In this document: one piece after another, positions 1 to 8,622 of the stretch
Numbering within the stretch: the stretch's first letter is position 1
Layout of the letters: each line of letters opens with the position of its first letter
NCBI RefSeq assembly: GCF_000591415.1
Contig: NZ_JEMF01000025.1
Span: forward strand, 1-64,000
Direction: 5' to 3'
Length of the DNA: 64,000 nucleotides
From: Cobetia crustatorum
Lineage (GTDB): Bacteria > Pseudomonadota > Gammaproteobacteria > Pseudomonadales > Halomonadaceae
Translations under genes and position numbers: made by a program
Notes under the pieces: generated by a model
What the model was told of the DNA's origin: nothing
What the model saw: the letters and a program-made list of their open reading frames with translations, nothing else
The model's database searches: none

Positions 1-906
1 GAATTCTGGGGTCCACTTCAGTATATCGCAACCGAAGGCCCGCTTGGCATCAGTGCCCTGCTAGTAGCACGCCACTTGGGGCTACCTGTGGTCGCTGGCT
101 TCCATACCAACTTTGATCAATACAGCACCCATTATCGGCTCAAGGCGTTACGTCCGCTGGTACGGTATGGCCTACGCCAATTCCACAATGCCGCACGCAT
201 GACACTCGTCCCGACGCGCACCCAAGCTGACACCCTCATGCAGCAAGGCTTTCAGCATGTACAGGTCGTCGGACGCGGACTGGACTGCTCGCACTTTTCT
301 CCCAAGCATCGTAGCGAGGTGCTCCGCGAGCAGTGGGGGGTAAGCTCTCAGCAACCCATCGCACTCTATGTCGGGCGTCTGGCGGCCGAAAAGAATATCG
401 AGCTACTGATTCGCACCTACGATGCCATGCAGGCAGTACAGCCGGACCTCGTACTGGTACTGGTAGGCGATGGCCCTCTACGTGAACGACTACAGCAGCG
501 CCTGCCAAATGCCATCTTTGCTGGCTTTCAGACCGGCGACGCTCTCGCCACTTACTATGCCAGCGCCGATATTTTCGTTTTCCCCTCACTGTCGGAAACC
601 TTCGGCAATGTCGTGCTGGAAGCCATGGCCAGCGGGCTAGCCGTCATCGCGTTCGATTACGCAGCGGCGGGAGAAGTGATTCGTGATGATCATCAGGGGC
701 TGCTAGCACCTTGCACGCAGCCCGAGCGCTTCATCGAACAGGCGGTGGAGGTCTGCCAACGGCCGGCCCGCATCGCCCGCCTGGGACGCGCTGCACGTGT
801 GCGCGTCGAACCGCTAGGCTGGAGCCGTATCGCCGATGGCTTTCTCGCCTGCCTGCGCCACGCCGAGGAAAAAGCTCATGCACGATCGCAACCTTCTCGT
901 CTTTGA
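1..906 (+). CDS. Glycosyltransferase family 4 (GT-B), 5' end cut by window
   Basis: The reading frame is open from base 1, so the N-terminal acceptor-binding half is partly missing; about 301 residues remain. What is left is the C-terminal nucleotide-sugar-binding Rossmann half of a GT-B retaining transferase: YVGRLAAEKN, a GDGPL loop, and the E-x7-E region ETFGNVVLEAMASG. Such enzymes transfer a sugar from an NDP-sugar to a lipid or glycan at the cytoplasmic membrane. The next gene, a PAP2 phosphatase, starts inside its last 29 bases, so the two are translationally coupled and may act together on envelope lipid. The TTG at 76 is in frame but is not a convincing start because coding continues upstream. 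Family assignment is firm; donor and acceptor are unknown. Confidence 0.88.
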   Translation, partial: EFWGPLQYIATEGPLGISALLVARHLGLPVVAGFHTNFDQYSTHYRLKALRPLVRYGLRQFHNAARMTLVPTRTQADTLMQQGFQHVQVVGRGLDCSHFSPKHRSEVLREQWGVSSQQPIALYVGRLAAEKNIELLIRTYDAMQAVQPDLVLVLVGDGPLRERLQQRLPNAIFAGFQTGDALATYYASADIFVFPSLSETFGNVVLEAMASGLAVIAFDYAAAGEVIRDDHQGLLAPCTQPERFIEQAVEVCQRPARIARLGRAARVRVEPLGWSRIADGFLACLRHAEEKAHARSQPSRL

Positions 907-1426
907 ACGGCTAGACCTGCTGGAATGGCGGCTGTGCCGACAGGTCGCCCGTCTGGCGCTGTTTCGGCCAGTATTGGCGCTATTTAGAGTGGTCTCGCGA
1001 CTCGGCGACTGGCCAGCATGGCTGCTGCTGACACTGAGTCTGCCGTTTCACCATGCCTTGGGTGGCTGGTTATTACTGGAATTCGGCCTCGCGGCCGGTG
1101 CGGGGGCCTTACTTTACCGCGCACTGAAGACGCGACTGTGTCGCGAACGCCCTTTCATTACTTTCAACACCATCAACTGCACCATGCCACCGCTGGACCG
1201 CTATAGCTTCCCCAGCGGCCACACCCTGCATGCCACGCTATTTGCCAGCCTGACGGCACAACAGGTGCCTGAATTAGCCATCATCGTGACACCACTCGCC
1301 CTACTGATTGCACTGTCTCGCGTAATTCTGGGGCTGCATTACGTCAGCGATGTATTGGCCGGTGCAGTGCTCGGTCTGGGTCTGGCGGAGCTGGCGATCC
1401 TGGGTTTCGAATCTCTAGCCCGCTAG
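878..1426 (+). CDS. PAP2-family membrane phosphatase
   Basis: A 182-residue hydrophobic protein with the three PAP2 signature blocks: KTRLCRERP (K-x6-RP), YSFPSGHTLH (PSGH) and SRVILGLHYVSDVLAG (SR-x5-H-x3-D). These carry the catalytic histidines for hydrolysing lipid phosphates or undecaprenyl/phosphatidic-acid-type substrates in the membrane. I chose the ATG at 878 because a GAGGAA ribosome site lies just upstream and it overlaps the end of the glycosyltransferase; an in-frame ATG at 836 would add 14 residues without a good site. Coupling to a glycosyltransferase suggests a role in envelope lipid or glycolipid metabolism, which is inference. Confidence 0.88.
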   Translation: MHDRNLLVFERLDLLEWRLCRQVARLALFRPVLALFRVVSRLGDWPAWLLLTLSLPFHHALGGWLLLEFGLAAGAGALLYRALKTRLCRERPFITFNTINCTMPPLDRYSFPSGHTLHATLFASLTAQQVPELAIIVTPLALLIALSRVILGLHYVSDVLAGAVLGLGLAELAILGFESLAR

Positions 1427-1495
1427 TACGATCGTCTCCACCGAACCCTCTACAGAGGCTTGCTCACTACGCGACGGCTCTGGCAATCTCGATGA

Positions 1496-2251
1496 ATGAG
1501 CACACCACCTCCAACCGATGATCTGTTCGCGACGCATGCGACACCGTCTGCTGTCGATATCGTCCGACGACTGCCCGAGGACTGGCAGCCGCTCGCTCAC
1601 GGCTGGTATCGCCATCCGCTACATCCGCTTTACCTCAAACCGCAAGCACTGACGCCGCTCCAGGCCGATCAGGCGCTTGCCACGCTGGAAGGCACACTCG
1701 ACTGGCAACGTCCTAGCTTGAGCGTGCATGGACAGACACACCCGATACCCCGCCGACAGGCCTGGATGGGAGATAGAGGAGCACGCTATCGCTACTCGGG
1801 CAGTTTGTTTGAGCCAACGCCCTGGCTACCGATGGCCTGGCGTATTGGTGAGTTATCACGGCGCGCGATCAATGATGAACTCGGTGCTCAACCGAACCAG
1901 AAAGTGCGTATCGAGCCTCGAATAGGCACCCCCTTCAACAGCCTGTTGGCCAATCGCTATGCCGATGGCAATGATCGCATGGGCTGGCACAGTGACAATG
2001 AGCCAGAGTTGGGGAATCGTCCCGTGGTACTGGCGATCTCACTAGGACTGATGCGGCCATTACGCTTCAAAGGCCATCCGCGCAGCCCATATGCAGAGAC
2101 ACCAGCCTTCAATCTCTGGTTGCCGCATGGCTCACTGCTAGTCATGGGGCGCGGCTGTCAGGATTACCTGCATCACGCCCTGCCACCGCGCAAACTCGAA
2201 GGTCTGCGCATTAGCCTGACCTATCGTCAGTTACTGACATCCTCACGCTGA
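1496..2251 (+). CDS. AlkB-like 2-oxoglutarate/Fe(II) dioxygenase
   Basis: A 251-residue protein of the alpha-ketoglutarate-dependent dioxygenase AlkB family. The iron ligands are visible as WHSDNEPELG (H-x-D) and the later LHHALPPRK histidine, followed by the 2-oxoglutarate arginine in RISLTYR. The upstream PIPRRQAWMGD and YRYSG segments match the substrate-lid region of the ALKBH2/3-like bacterial subgroup. The likely role is oxidative demethylation of alkylated bases in DNA or RNA. It stands alone on the plus strand, and its 3' end overlaps the convergent LysR gene by 25 bases. Exact substrate cannot be read. Confidence 0.87.
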   Translation: MSTPPPTDDLFATHATPSAVDIVRRLPEDWQPLAHGWYRHPLHPLYLKPQALTPLQADQALATLEGTLDWQRPSLSVHGQTHPIPRRQAWMGDRGARYRYSGSLFEPTPWLPMAWRIGELSRRAINDELGAQPNQKVRIEPRIGTPFNSLLANRYADGNDRMGWHSDNEPELGNRPVVLAISLGLMRPLRFKGHPRSPYAETPAFNLWLPHGSLLVMGRGCQDYLHHALPPRKLEGLRISLTYRQLLTSSR

Positions 2252-3156
2252 TCACTCGCGAGAGCAGCATTCGGATAGCGGGCGCGCAACGTGTCGAGCA
2301 TGGCTTGTACCGCCACGGAAAGCTCGTGACGGCGACGGCGTATCACCCCCACCTTCTGGTGAATCACGGGACCTTCAAGCGGAATGCAGTGGCACCCGAG
2401 CGCCGTCATCTGGCCAGCGCTCATCGCGGGCACTGCACTGACCCCCAGGCCCTCTGCCACCATGCGTCCGCACGTGACTAGCTGATGGGTCTCGAACGCT
2501 ACTGCTAGCCCAAGACCAGCTTCCGCCAAGCGCTGCTCTAACATGTGCCGCACACCAGAAGGCCGTTGCAAGGTAATGAAGTCTTCCTTATGCAGTTGTG
2601 CCCAGTCGATGTGCCGTGGGTTGGATTGCAATAGCGTATGGCCAGGCGGCAGGATAGCGATGTAGCGGTCCTCGAACAGTAACTCGAAAATAAGGTCTTC
2701 CCGCACACCGGGGTCAAAGCTGATGCCCAGCTCCACTCGGCCATCGGTAACGCGCTCGACCACCTCCTCGGCAATCACATCGTTCACTTCAATGGTGATC
2801 TCGGGAAACTGGCGCCGAAAGGCGGCCAATACGCCCGGCAGCAAATTACCGGCAAAGGTCGGCATGGCCGCCAGTGCCACTCGACCGCGCCCCAGGCTGA
2901 AGCGCTGACGCATATCATCCTCGGCATGCTCCCAGTCAGACAACAGCCGCCGTGCGAGCGGAAAAAAGGCTCGGCCTTCCGGCGTCAAGCTAACCTGACG
3001 AGTGGAGCGCTGAAATAGCCGACCGCCCAGCGACTCCTCAAGATTCTTGACCGCCAACGACAATGCCGGCTGCGAGAGATGCACCAAGGTACCGGCCTCG
3101 GCGAATGACAAGGTCCGTGCGACGGCCACGAAGGCACGCAACTGCTTGAGCGTCAT
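2227..3156 (-). CDS. LysR-family transcriptional regulator
   Basis: A 309-residue LysR-type regulator. The N-terminal winged helix-turn-helix spans about residues 1-60 (MTLKQLRAFVAVARTLSF, then AGTLVHLSQPALSLAVKNLE), followed by a periplasmic-binding-protein-like effector domain ending in the conserved VAEGLGVSAVPA region. The ATG at 3156 is preferred over the GTG at 3162 because AGGAG sits 5-6 bases before it. It is divergent from the CoA transferase genes scoAB, and the shared intergenic region holds a dyad and a direct repeat suited to LysR binding, so it probably controls scoAB. The effector may be a ketoacid or acyl-CoA-related metabolite; that is a guess. Confidence 0.9.
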   Translation of the reverse strand: MTLKQLRAFVAVARTLSFAEAGTLVHLSQPALSLAVKNLEESLGGRLFQRSTRQVSLTPEGRAFFPLARRLLSDWEHAEDDMRQRFSLGRGRVALAAMPTFAGNLLPGVLAAFRRQFPEITIEVNDVIAEEVVERVTDGRVELGISFDPGVREDLIFELLFEDRYIAILPPGHTLLQSNPRHIDWAQLHKEDFITLQRPSGVRHMLEQRLAEAGLGLAVAFETHQLVTCGRMVAEGLGVSAVPAMSAGQMTALGCHCIPLEGPVIHQKVGVIRRRRHELSVAVQAMLDTLRARYPNAALASDQREDVSN

Positions 3157-3242
3157 GAGCACTCCTCGTTGGGAAAATCACTGCTGAAGCAGCCGCTTGT
3201 GCCACCTGCAGCTACCGTGAAGACAATCACTGATAACCTGCA

Positions 3243-3274
3243 GATCAATCATTGATAAATAAATCTGATCAATC
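3243..3274. promoter_or_regulatory. Candidate LysR operator between lysR and scoA
   Basis: ATCAA-TCA-TTGAT at 3244-3256 is a perfect dyad, and GATCAATC occurs at 3243-3250 and again at 3267-3274, 24 bases apart and so on nearly the same helix face. This fits recognition and activation sites for a LysR tetramer in a divergent promoter. The surrounding 3220-3300 is AT-rich, as expected for the promoters. Binding itself is inferred. Confidence 0.45.
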
Positions 3275-3421
3275 TATCTGAAAAACAAACTTATACAAAT
3301 ATATACAGCGCCACTTTTGTCGGCAATGATGAAGTCATACTCTTTTGCAGTGGGATATAGCGTGAACGTCCCGACATGTCGGCATCGACTCTAACAACAC
3401 AACACGCTCAAGGAGATTCGC

Positions 3422-4123
3422 ATGGCAGGATTCAACAAGGTGGTGACCAGCTACGCTGATGCCATGGCTGGCTTGAAAGATGGCATGACCGTGATTGCCG
3501 GTGGCTTTGGCCTGTGCGGTATTCCCGAGAACTTGATCCAGGAAATCAAGCGTCTCGCCGTCACAGACTTGACCGTTGTCTCCAATAACTGTGGTGTCGA
3601 CGGCTTCGGGCTCGGCGTACTGCTGGAAGACCGTCAGATCAAGACCATGATCGCCTCCTACGTCGGCGAGAACGCCCTGTTCGAGCAGCAGATGCTGAGT
3701 GGCGAGTTGGAAGTCATCCTCACGCCGCAAGGTACGCTTGCCGAGAAGATGCGCGCCGGCGGTGCAGGTATCCCCGCCTTCTTCACCGCTACTGGCTACG
3801 GCACGCCCATCGGCGAGGGCAAGGAAGTACGCGAATTTGACGGCCGCCCCTATATTCTTGAAGAAGCCATCAAGGGTGACTTCGCCATCGTCAAGGCATG
3901 GAAAGCGGATCGCTACGGCAACGTCGTCTATCGCCATACCGCGCGTAACTTCAATCCGCTCGCCGCGACAGCCGGCAAGATCACCGTGGTGGAAGTAGAA
4001 GAGCTGGTAGAACCCGGCGAGCTGGACCCGGCTGATGTCCATACACCCGGCATCTACGTCGATCGCGTCATCCTGGGTAAATTCGAGAAGCGCATCGAGA
4101 AACGTACCGTACGCACGCGTTGA
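3422..4123 (+). CDS. scoA: Succinyl-CoA:3-ketoacid CoA-transferase, subunit A
   Basis: A 233-residue class I CoA-transferase alpha subunit. It carries the oxyanion/CoA loop [10 protein letters not shown] near residue 28 and the conserved [12 protein letters not shown] and [16 protein letters not shown] segments. With ScoB it moves CoA from succinyl-CoA to acetoacetate, feeding ketone bodies and poly-hydroxybutyrate breakdown products into central metabolism in the cytoplasm. AAGGAGA lies just before the ATG. Subunit B follows after 82 bases. The short-chain enzyme of the Ato type is an alternative, but length and motif wording favour SCOT. Confidence 0.92.
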   Translation: MAGFNKVVTSYADAMAGLKDGMTVIAGGFGLCGIPENLIQEIKRLAVTDLTVVSNNCGVDGFGLGVLLEDRQIKTMIASYVGENALFEQQMLSGELEVILTPQGTLAEKMRAGGAGIPAFFTATGYGTPIGEGKEVREFDGRPYILEEAIKGDFAIVKAWKADRYGNVVYRHTARNFNPLAATAGKITVVEVEELVEPGELDPADVHTPGIYVDRVILGKFEKRIEKRTVRTR

Positions 4124-4205
4124 GCCTCGCTCCGCCCGTACTGACTTTCTCCCGCATGCATTGCGTCAGCCCATATTGATGGCGCTCAAGAACAAGGAAT
4201 GAATC

Positions 4206-4868
4206 ATGGCTTTGACACGTGAACAGATGGCCCAGCGAGTGGCTCAGGAAATTCAGGACGGCTCTTACGTCAATCTAGGTATCGGGATTCCGACACTAGT
4301 AGCCAACTACATCCCCGATGGTATCGAAGTGATGCTGCAGTCCGAGAATGGCCTGCTGGGCATGGGCCGCTACCCTTACGAGGATGAAGTCGACGCAGAC
4401 ATGATCAACGCCGGCAAGGAAACCGTAACCGCCATCGACGGTGCGGCCATCTTCGACTCGGCCGAATCCTTCGCGATGATTCGCGGTGGCCACGTTGACC
4501 TGACCGTACTCGGCGCCTTCGAGGTCGACGTGAACGGCAATATCGCCAGCTGGATGATTCCCGGCAAATTGATCAAGGGCATGGGAGGCGCGATGGATCT
4601 GGTCGCCGGTGCCGAGAACATCATCTGCACCATGACTCATGCTTCCAAGCACGGTGAGTCAAAGCTGCTTAGCCAGTGTGAGCTACCGCTGACCGGTGCT
4701 GGCTGCATTCGACGCGTATTGACCGATCTGGCCTTCCTCGAAATCAAGGACGGTGCCTTCCACCTGCTGGAACGCGCACCTGGCGTCAGTGTCGAAGATA
4801 TCAGCCGCCTGACCGCAGGCAAGCTGATTATTCCAGATCACGTGCCAGAAATGCAGCTCGACGCGTAA
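4206..4868 (+). CDS. scoB: Succinyl-CoA:3-ketoacid CoA-transferase, subunit B
   Basis: A 220-residue beta subunit of the class I CoA-transferase. The catalytic glutamate that forms the glutamyl-CoA thioester lies in LQSENGLLGMG. Other family marks are VNLGIGIPTLVANY near the N-terminus and GGHVDLTVLGAFEVD in the middle. It pairs with the preceding ScoA. A long inverted repeat begins 5 bases after the stop, followed by a run of hairpins and a terminator at 5021-5052. Confidence 0.93.
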   Translation: MALTREQMAQRVAQEIQDGSYVNLGIGIPTLVANYIPDGIEVMLQSENGLLGMGRYPYEDEVDADMINAGKETVTAIDGAAIFDSAESFAMIRGGHVDLTVLGAFEVDVNGNIASWMIPGKLIKGMGGAMDLVAGAENIICTMTHASKHGESKLLSQCELPLTGAGCIRRVLTDLAFLEIKDGAFHLLERAPGVSVEDISRLTAGKLIIPDHVPEMQLDA

Positions 4869-4873
4869 ACGAC

Positions 4874-4931
4874 AAGAGGCTGAATTCTTGCCTAGCCTTT
4901 CAGCAATTTTATTGGCTTGATTCAGCCTCTT
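4874..4931 (+). repeat. Inverted repeat immediately after scoB
   Basis: AAGAGGCTGAAT at 4874-4885 pairs perfectly with ATTCAGCCTCTT at 4920-4931 across a 34-base spacer, which holds a smaller CAAT/ATTG hairpin. It may stabilise or end the scoAB transcript. There is no strong T run directly behind it. Confidence 0.5.
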
Positions 4932-4939
4932 TGACTCTC

Positions 4940-5052
4940 CCCTTTTGATAAAGATCTCTCACAGTGTGATGGGCGCATCACACACTCTCTCCGAGAGCCT
5001 TGATGACGTTATAGTCATCCACCGACAGCGCTGCCATCGTTGTCGGTTTTTT
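4940..5052 (+). ncRNA. Candidate structured small RNA with terminator
   Basis: Four hairpins follow one another closely. GTGTGATG/CATCACAC has a GGCG tetraloop (4964-4983). CTCTC/GAGAG has a 3-base loop (4985-4997). GATGAC/GTCATC lies at 5002-5019. ACCGACA/TGTCGGT (5021-5047) runs into TTTTTT, a good intrinsic terminator. No ORF fits this stretch. It could be an independent small RNA or the processed 3' end of the scoAB messenger. I do not recognise the family, and the start is approximate because no promoter is clear. Confidence 0.35.
5021..5052 (+). terminator. Intrinsic terminator upstream of csp leader
   Basis: Seven-base-pair stem ACCGACA/TGTCGGT with a 13-base loop, followed by a T6 tract. 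It ends either the scoAB transcript or the candidate small RNA and insulates the cold-shock gene. Confidence 0.6.
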
Positions 5053-5469
5053 CATCCAATCTATTGATATATATAGAGTTAATATCTTCACTCACTTTCT
5101 TGTCACTGAAGCTATACACGACTATCCTTCTTGTGAGGAAAGGTCTGAAAGCAAACAACAACAGTGCTTTCTCGCAAGATAACGGGATAAAAAATCATTT
5201 AGCACAGTCCTCTTTCCGTAACACAATTCTCATGCCTTACAATACACTTGTGCGCTCAAATCCGGCGCACGATTATTAGGCAATCAGAGAAGTTTTTGAT
5301 ATTTCATTTGACCTTACGGCCTTAGCAGCGCAGTATTGCTCTCGTTGGTTAGCAAGTCGAATATCGTCAGTCGTGATCGAAACACTTCGGTACCTGGTGC
5401 ATATCCTCCTTGTTTTACCCACGTATATCGGGTAACTCCCGGCAATATCATCAGTAAGGAATTACGATC
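5053..5469 (+). other. AT-rich leader region of the cold-shock gene
   Basis: About 417 bases without a supportable gene. A possible 79-codon frame at 5040-5279 has no ribosome site and an unconvincing composition. Long AT-rich 5' leaders are usual for cspA-family genes, so this probably contains the csp promoter and its untranslated leader. I see no clear riboswitch. Confidence 0.4.
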
Positions 5470-5676
5470 ATGGCAACTGGTACAGTCAAGTGGTTTAACG
5501 ACACTAAAGGTTTTGGTTTCATTTCTCCGGACGACAACGGTGACGACCTGTTCGCACACTTCTCCGAAATTCAGGCTGAAGGCTTCAAGTCTCTGCAAGA
5601 CGGTCAGAAGGTTTCCTTCGACGTCACCCAGGGCAAGAAAGGCCTCCAGGCCGCTAACATCAAGCTGGTTGACTAA
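5470..5676 (+). CDS. Cold-shock domain protein (CspA family)
   Basis: A 68-residue single-domain cold-shock protein. It has both RNA-binding motifs: RNP1 as KGFGFI in [13 protein letters not shown], and RNP2 as DLFAHF. The length is typical for CspA/CspD-size proteins. It binds single-stranded RNA and melts secondary structure in the cytoplasm. The ATG follows TAAGGA with normal spacing. It is monocistronic, with a strong terminator 38 bases beyond the stop. The long AT-rich leader suggests post-transcriptional control. Confidence 0.95.
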   Translation: MATGTVKWFNDTKGFGFISPDDNGDDLFAHFSEIQAEGFKSLQDGQKVSFDVTQGKKGLQAANIKLVD

Positions 5677-5714
5677 GCTTTGATTTAGCAGGAAGAGGCT
5701 AACCCCTCCTCCGA

Positions 5715-5743
5715 CAAAAAAGCCCGCCTCGGCGGGCTTTTTT
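5715..5743 (+). terminator. Intrinsic terminator of csp
   Basis: GCCCGCC/GGCGGGC stem with a very short loop, flanked by A6 on the left and T6 on the right, so it can act in both directions. Confidence 0.85.
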
Positions 5744-5858
5744 GCGCCTGTCATTTCTGTACTGATACAACAACCTCTGCACCGACACGATGGCTGGAAC
5801 GCTCAACGGCGGTGAGTAAAGCAGGCCTAAGAGACCGTCACGGAAAAGACAGTCATGA

Positions 5859-5886
5859 AAAAGGGACTGCCATGGCAGTCCCTTTT
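5859..5886. terminator. Perfect 28-base palindrome downstream of gcvT
   Basis: AAAAGGGACTGCCA is followed directly by its reverse complement. The hairpin has A/T ends on both sides and lies 47 bases beyond the gcvT stop on the minus strand, so it probably terminates gcvT transcription. Confidence 0.7.
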
Positions 5887-5932
5887 GACGTATCGCCGCG
5901 AGCGGTACGCAACAACTTCAACTCACCAGCCT

Positions 5933-7066
5933 CTAGCCACGGTAATAGCGCTGCTCAACGAACGGCATCTTCGTCACTGTCATCGGCAGACGCCTGCCAC
6001 GCACATCAGCAAACAGCTGTGTTTCCAGCGCACTGTGCGCGACCACTACATAGCCCATCGCCACCGGTTTGCCATATGTCGGCCCGAAGCTACCCGAGGT
6101 CACGACACCGATAAGATTCCCTTCACCATCGAAGAGCTCAGCGCCTTCACGAACCGGCGCACGCCCTTCAGCCACGAGTCCAACACGCTTGCGTGCGTGG
6201 TCCTTGTTGGCAACCTGGGTCAGGATGACATCTGCTCCCGGGAAGCCGCCCTCACGCTCACCACCGTGACGACGCACCTTACCAAGCGCCCAGATCAAGC
6301 TACCTTCCACGGGCGTGGTAGTGGTGTCCAGATCATGGCCGTAAAGACACAGCCCTGCTTCCAGGCGCAGAGAATCGCGCGCACCCAAGCCGATGAGCTC
6401 GACTTCATCTTCAGCCAGCAACAGACGTGCGAAACGTTCTACATCAGCATTCGGCACTGAAATCTCGAAGCCATCCTCACCGGTATAGCCGCTACGGCTA
6501 GCCCAGCACTCGATACCCTCAATGCTGACACGCGCGTGATGCATGAAAGTCAGCTCGCACACCTCAGGAGCAAGACGCTGCATGACGGCGTGAGCCAACG
6601 GACCCTGTAATGCCAGCAGTGCACGATCATTGAGCACTTCAATTTCGATCTCCGTCGGCAAGCCGACACGCAGATGCGCGATGTCCTGATCCTTGCAGGC
6701 GGCATTCACCACCACATAGAGATGATCGCCACCATTGACGATCATCAAGTCATCGAGGATGCCACCGGCATCAGAGGTGAATAATCCATAACGCTGCATC
6801 CCGACTGGCAGGTCAACGATATCAGTCGGCACCAAGGTCTCCAGTGCGGCCTGCACATTCTCGCCACGCAGAGTCAACTGTCCCATATGAGAGACATCAA
6901 ACAACCCTGCCTTGGCGCGCGTGTGCTCATGCTCCTTCTTGACACCTAGCGGGTACTGCACCGGCATGGCGTAGCCGGCGAACTCAACCATCTTGGCGCC
7001 CTGCTCGACATGCAGGTCATGGAGGGCGGTCTGCTTGAGACCTTGCACTGAGGCGGAATCGGACAT
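5933..7066 (-). CDS. gcvT: Glycine cleavage system T protein (aminomethyltransferase)
   Basis: A 377-residue GcvT that transfers the aminomethyl methylene group from lipoyl-GcvH to tetrahydrofolate, releasing ammonia. Typical segments are GLFDVSHMGQ, ALQGPLA, the folate-site CWASRSGYTGEDGFEI, GLGARDSLRLEAGLCLYG and the C-terminal VVTSGSFGPT. The ATG at 7066 has GGAGA 7-8 bases upstream; a longer frame to 7240 lacks support. It lies 188 bases downstream of an alanine/glycine:cation symporter on the same strand and is separated from gcvH-gcvP, which run the other way. That split arrangement links glycine uptake with cleavage. Confidence 0.95.
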   Translation of the reverse strand: MSDSASVQGLKQTALHDLHVEQGAKMVEFAGYAMPVQYPLGVKKEHEHTRAKAGLFDVSHMGQLTLRGENVQAALETLVPTDIVDLPVGMQRYGLFTSDAGGILDDLMIVNGGDHLYVVVNAACKDQDIAHLRVGLPTEIEIEVLNDRALLALQGPLAHAVMQRLAPEVCELTFMHHARVSIEGIECWASRSGYTGEDGFEISVPNADVERFARLLLAEDEVELIGLGARDSLRLEAGLCLYGHDLDTTTTPVEGSLIWALGKVRRHGGEREGGFPGADVILTQVANKDHARKRVGLVAEGRAPVREGAELFDGEGNLIGVVTSGSFGPTYGKPVAMGYVVVAHSALETQLFADVRGRRLPMTVTKMPFVEQRYYRG

Positions 7067-7151
7067 CGGAATTCTCCAGGTTGGCATGCAAAACCCGCAG
7101 ACAGCCAAGGGTGTGGCCCCAGGCCGCGGGAGGCTAGTGAACTGAAAATCT

Positions 7152-7233
7152 GGACACCTGGGTGAGAGCTGCCAGAGCGCCCCCCACCCAGTCCCGATCC
7201 GCTGATCACGAGGCTGATGGATAGCCTCATGAT
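7152..7233 (-). repeat. Two strong hairpins between the symporter gene and gcvT
   Basis: Read on the minus strand, ATCATGAGGCT pairs with AGCCTCGTGAT (7205-7233, one G-T pair), and CTGGGTG pairs with CACCCAG (7158-7191, extended by GGA/TCC). Neither has a T run. They may stabilise or attenuate the intercistronic message. I looked for the glycine-riboswitch core here and did not find it. Confidence 0.45.
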
Positions 7234-7254
7234 TCATCACATCAGAAATATGTC

Positions 7255-8622
7255 TTAGCGATCTTCGCCGGCCATCACATCCTTGCCGTCGAAGTAATCA
7301 CGTGTGAGCTTGAAGACCACCGGTGACAGCAATGCCAGGCCGATAAGGTTCGGAATTGCCATCAGTGCATTGAAGGTATCCGCCATGAGCCAGATCAGAT
7401 CCAGCTTGGCCATCGCCCCTATCGGAATCGCGATCACGAACACGATGCGATACAGCATGATGGCACGCGTGCCGAACAGATATTGGAAGCACTTCTCACC
7501 ATAGAAGGACCAGCCAAGAATGGTAGTGAAGGCAAATACGGCCAGGGCGATCGCGACAAGATGATTGCCCACGCCCGGCAGCGCCTGATCAAAGGACATT
7601 GAGGTCAGTGCAGCCCCTGTCTCACCAGAAGACCATAGGCCTGAGGTGATGATGGCCAATGCAGTAATGGTGCAGATGACGATGGTATCGATGAACGTAC
7701 CCAGCATCGCTACCAAGCCCTGACGCACCGGGTTGTTGGTTTGTGCAGCTGCGTGTGCAATCGGCGCACTCCCCAGACCAGCCTCGTTGGAGAAGATACC
7801 GCGTGCGACACCGAAGCGAATCGCTGCCATGACCGCTGCACCGGCAAAACCACCGGTCGCGGCGACAGGATTGAACGCGTAGGTGAAGATCAAGCCAAAG
7901 GCATGACCGATCTGGCTAGCATTGATCACTAGGATGATGATGCCTGCCAGGAAGTAGGCAATCGCCATGAACGGCACCAACTTGCCTGCTACGTTGGAAA
8001 TACGCTTGATGCCGCCCAGAATAACCGCGCCTGCCAGCACCATCATCACGACCCCAGACACCCAGTGAGGGATAGCGAAGGACGTTTCCAGCGCATCGGC
8101 CACTGAGTTGGACTGTACGGTATTGCCAATGCCGAATGCCGCGAAGCAGCCAAAGAAGGCAAACGCGCCGCCCAACCAGCCCCACTTGGCACCCAGGCCG
8201 TTACGGATGTAATACATGGGCCCGCCCACGTGCGCACCGGTTTCATCGACCTCACGATAACGTACTGCGCACACAGCCTCAGCGTATTTGGTTGCCATAC
8301 CGACTAGCGCCGTCATCCACATCCAGAAGATCGCACCAGGCCCACCCAGCGCAATCGCCGTGGCCACACCAGCAATGTTACCCGTGCCGATGGTGGCAGA
8401 CAGAGACGTCATCAGAGCATTGAACGGAGAAATCTCACCATCGCCTGCCTTGCCCGGGCCGCGCCCACCCCATAGCAACTTGAAGCCAGTACCCAACTTG
8501 CGAATCGGCATGCCCTTGAGGCCAGCCTGAAGATAGAAACCCACCCCGAGAAGGAGGATCAACATCAACGGGCCCCACACGACACCATTGATGGCAGTAA
8601 AGACAGAACTGATCATTTCCAC
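7255..8622 (-). CDS. Alanine/glycine:cation symporter (AGCS family)
   Basis: A 455-residue inner-membrane protein with about ten hydrophobic segments. It has the family signature around GTGNIAGVATAIALGGPGA and FWMWMTALVGMATKYAE, plus GGPMYYIRNGLG and NEAGLGSAPIAHAAA. It imports alanine or glycine with sodium. I take the GTG at 8622 as start because GGAGG lies 8 bases before it; the ATG two codons later is poorly spaced. Position directly before gcvT suggests glycine is the main cargo. The leader can form several stem-loops and holds a TGCACAGTGCA dyad, so its expression may be controlled there. Confidence 0.92.
   Translation of the reverse strand: MEMISSVFTAINGVVWGPLMLILLLGVGFYLQAGLKGMPIRKLGTGFKLLWGGRGPGKAGDGEISPFNALMTSLSATIGTGNIAGVATAIALGGPGAIFWMWMTALVGMATKYAEAVCAVRYREVDETGAHVGGPMYYIRNGLGAKWGWLGGAFAFFGCFAAFGIGNTVQSNSVADALETSFAIPHWVSGVVMMVLAGAVILGGIKRISNVAGKLVPFMAIAYFLAGIIILVINASQIGHAFGLIFTYAFNPVAATGGFAGAAVMAAIRFGVARGIFSNEAGLGSAPIAHAAAQTNNPVRQGLVAMLGTFIDTIVICTITALAIITSGLWSSGETGAALTSMSFDQALPGVGNHLVAIALAVFAFTTILGWSFYGEKCFQYLFGTRAIMLYRIVFVIAIPIGAMAKLDLIWLMADTFNALMAIPNLIGLALLSPVVFKLTRDYFDGKDVMAGEDR

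Noticed and set aside
3335-4042. 235-codon minus-strand frame opposite scoA
   Set aside because: It is the antisense shadow of a clearly conserved CoA-transferase gene and has no recognisable domain.
5040-5279. 79-codon plus-strand frame in the csp leader
   Set aside because: AT-rich, no ribosome site, overlaps a terminator at its start and shows no family resemblance.
5933-7240. Longer gcvT start at 7240
   Set aside because: The 58 extra residues are not typical of GcvT, and the ATG at 7066 has a proper ribosome site.
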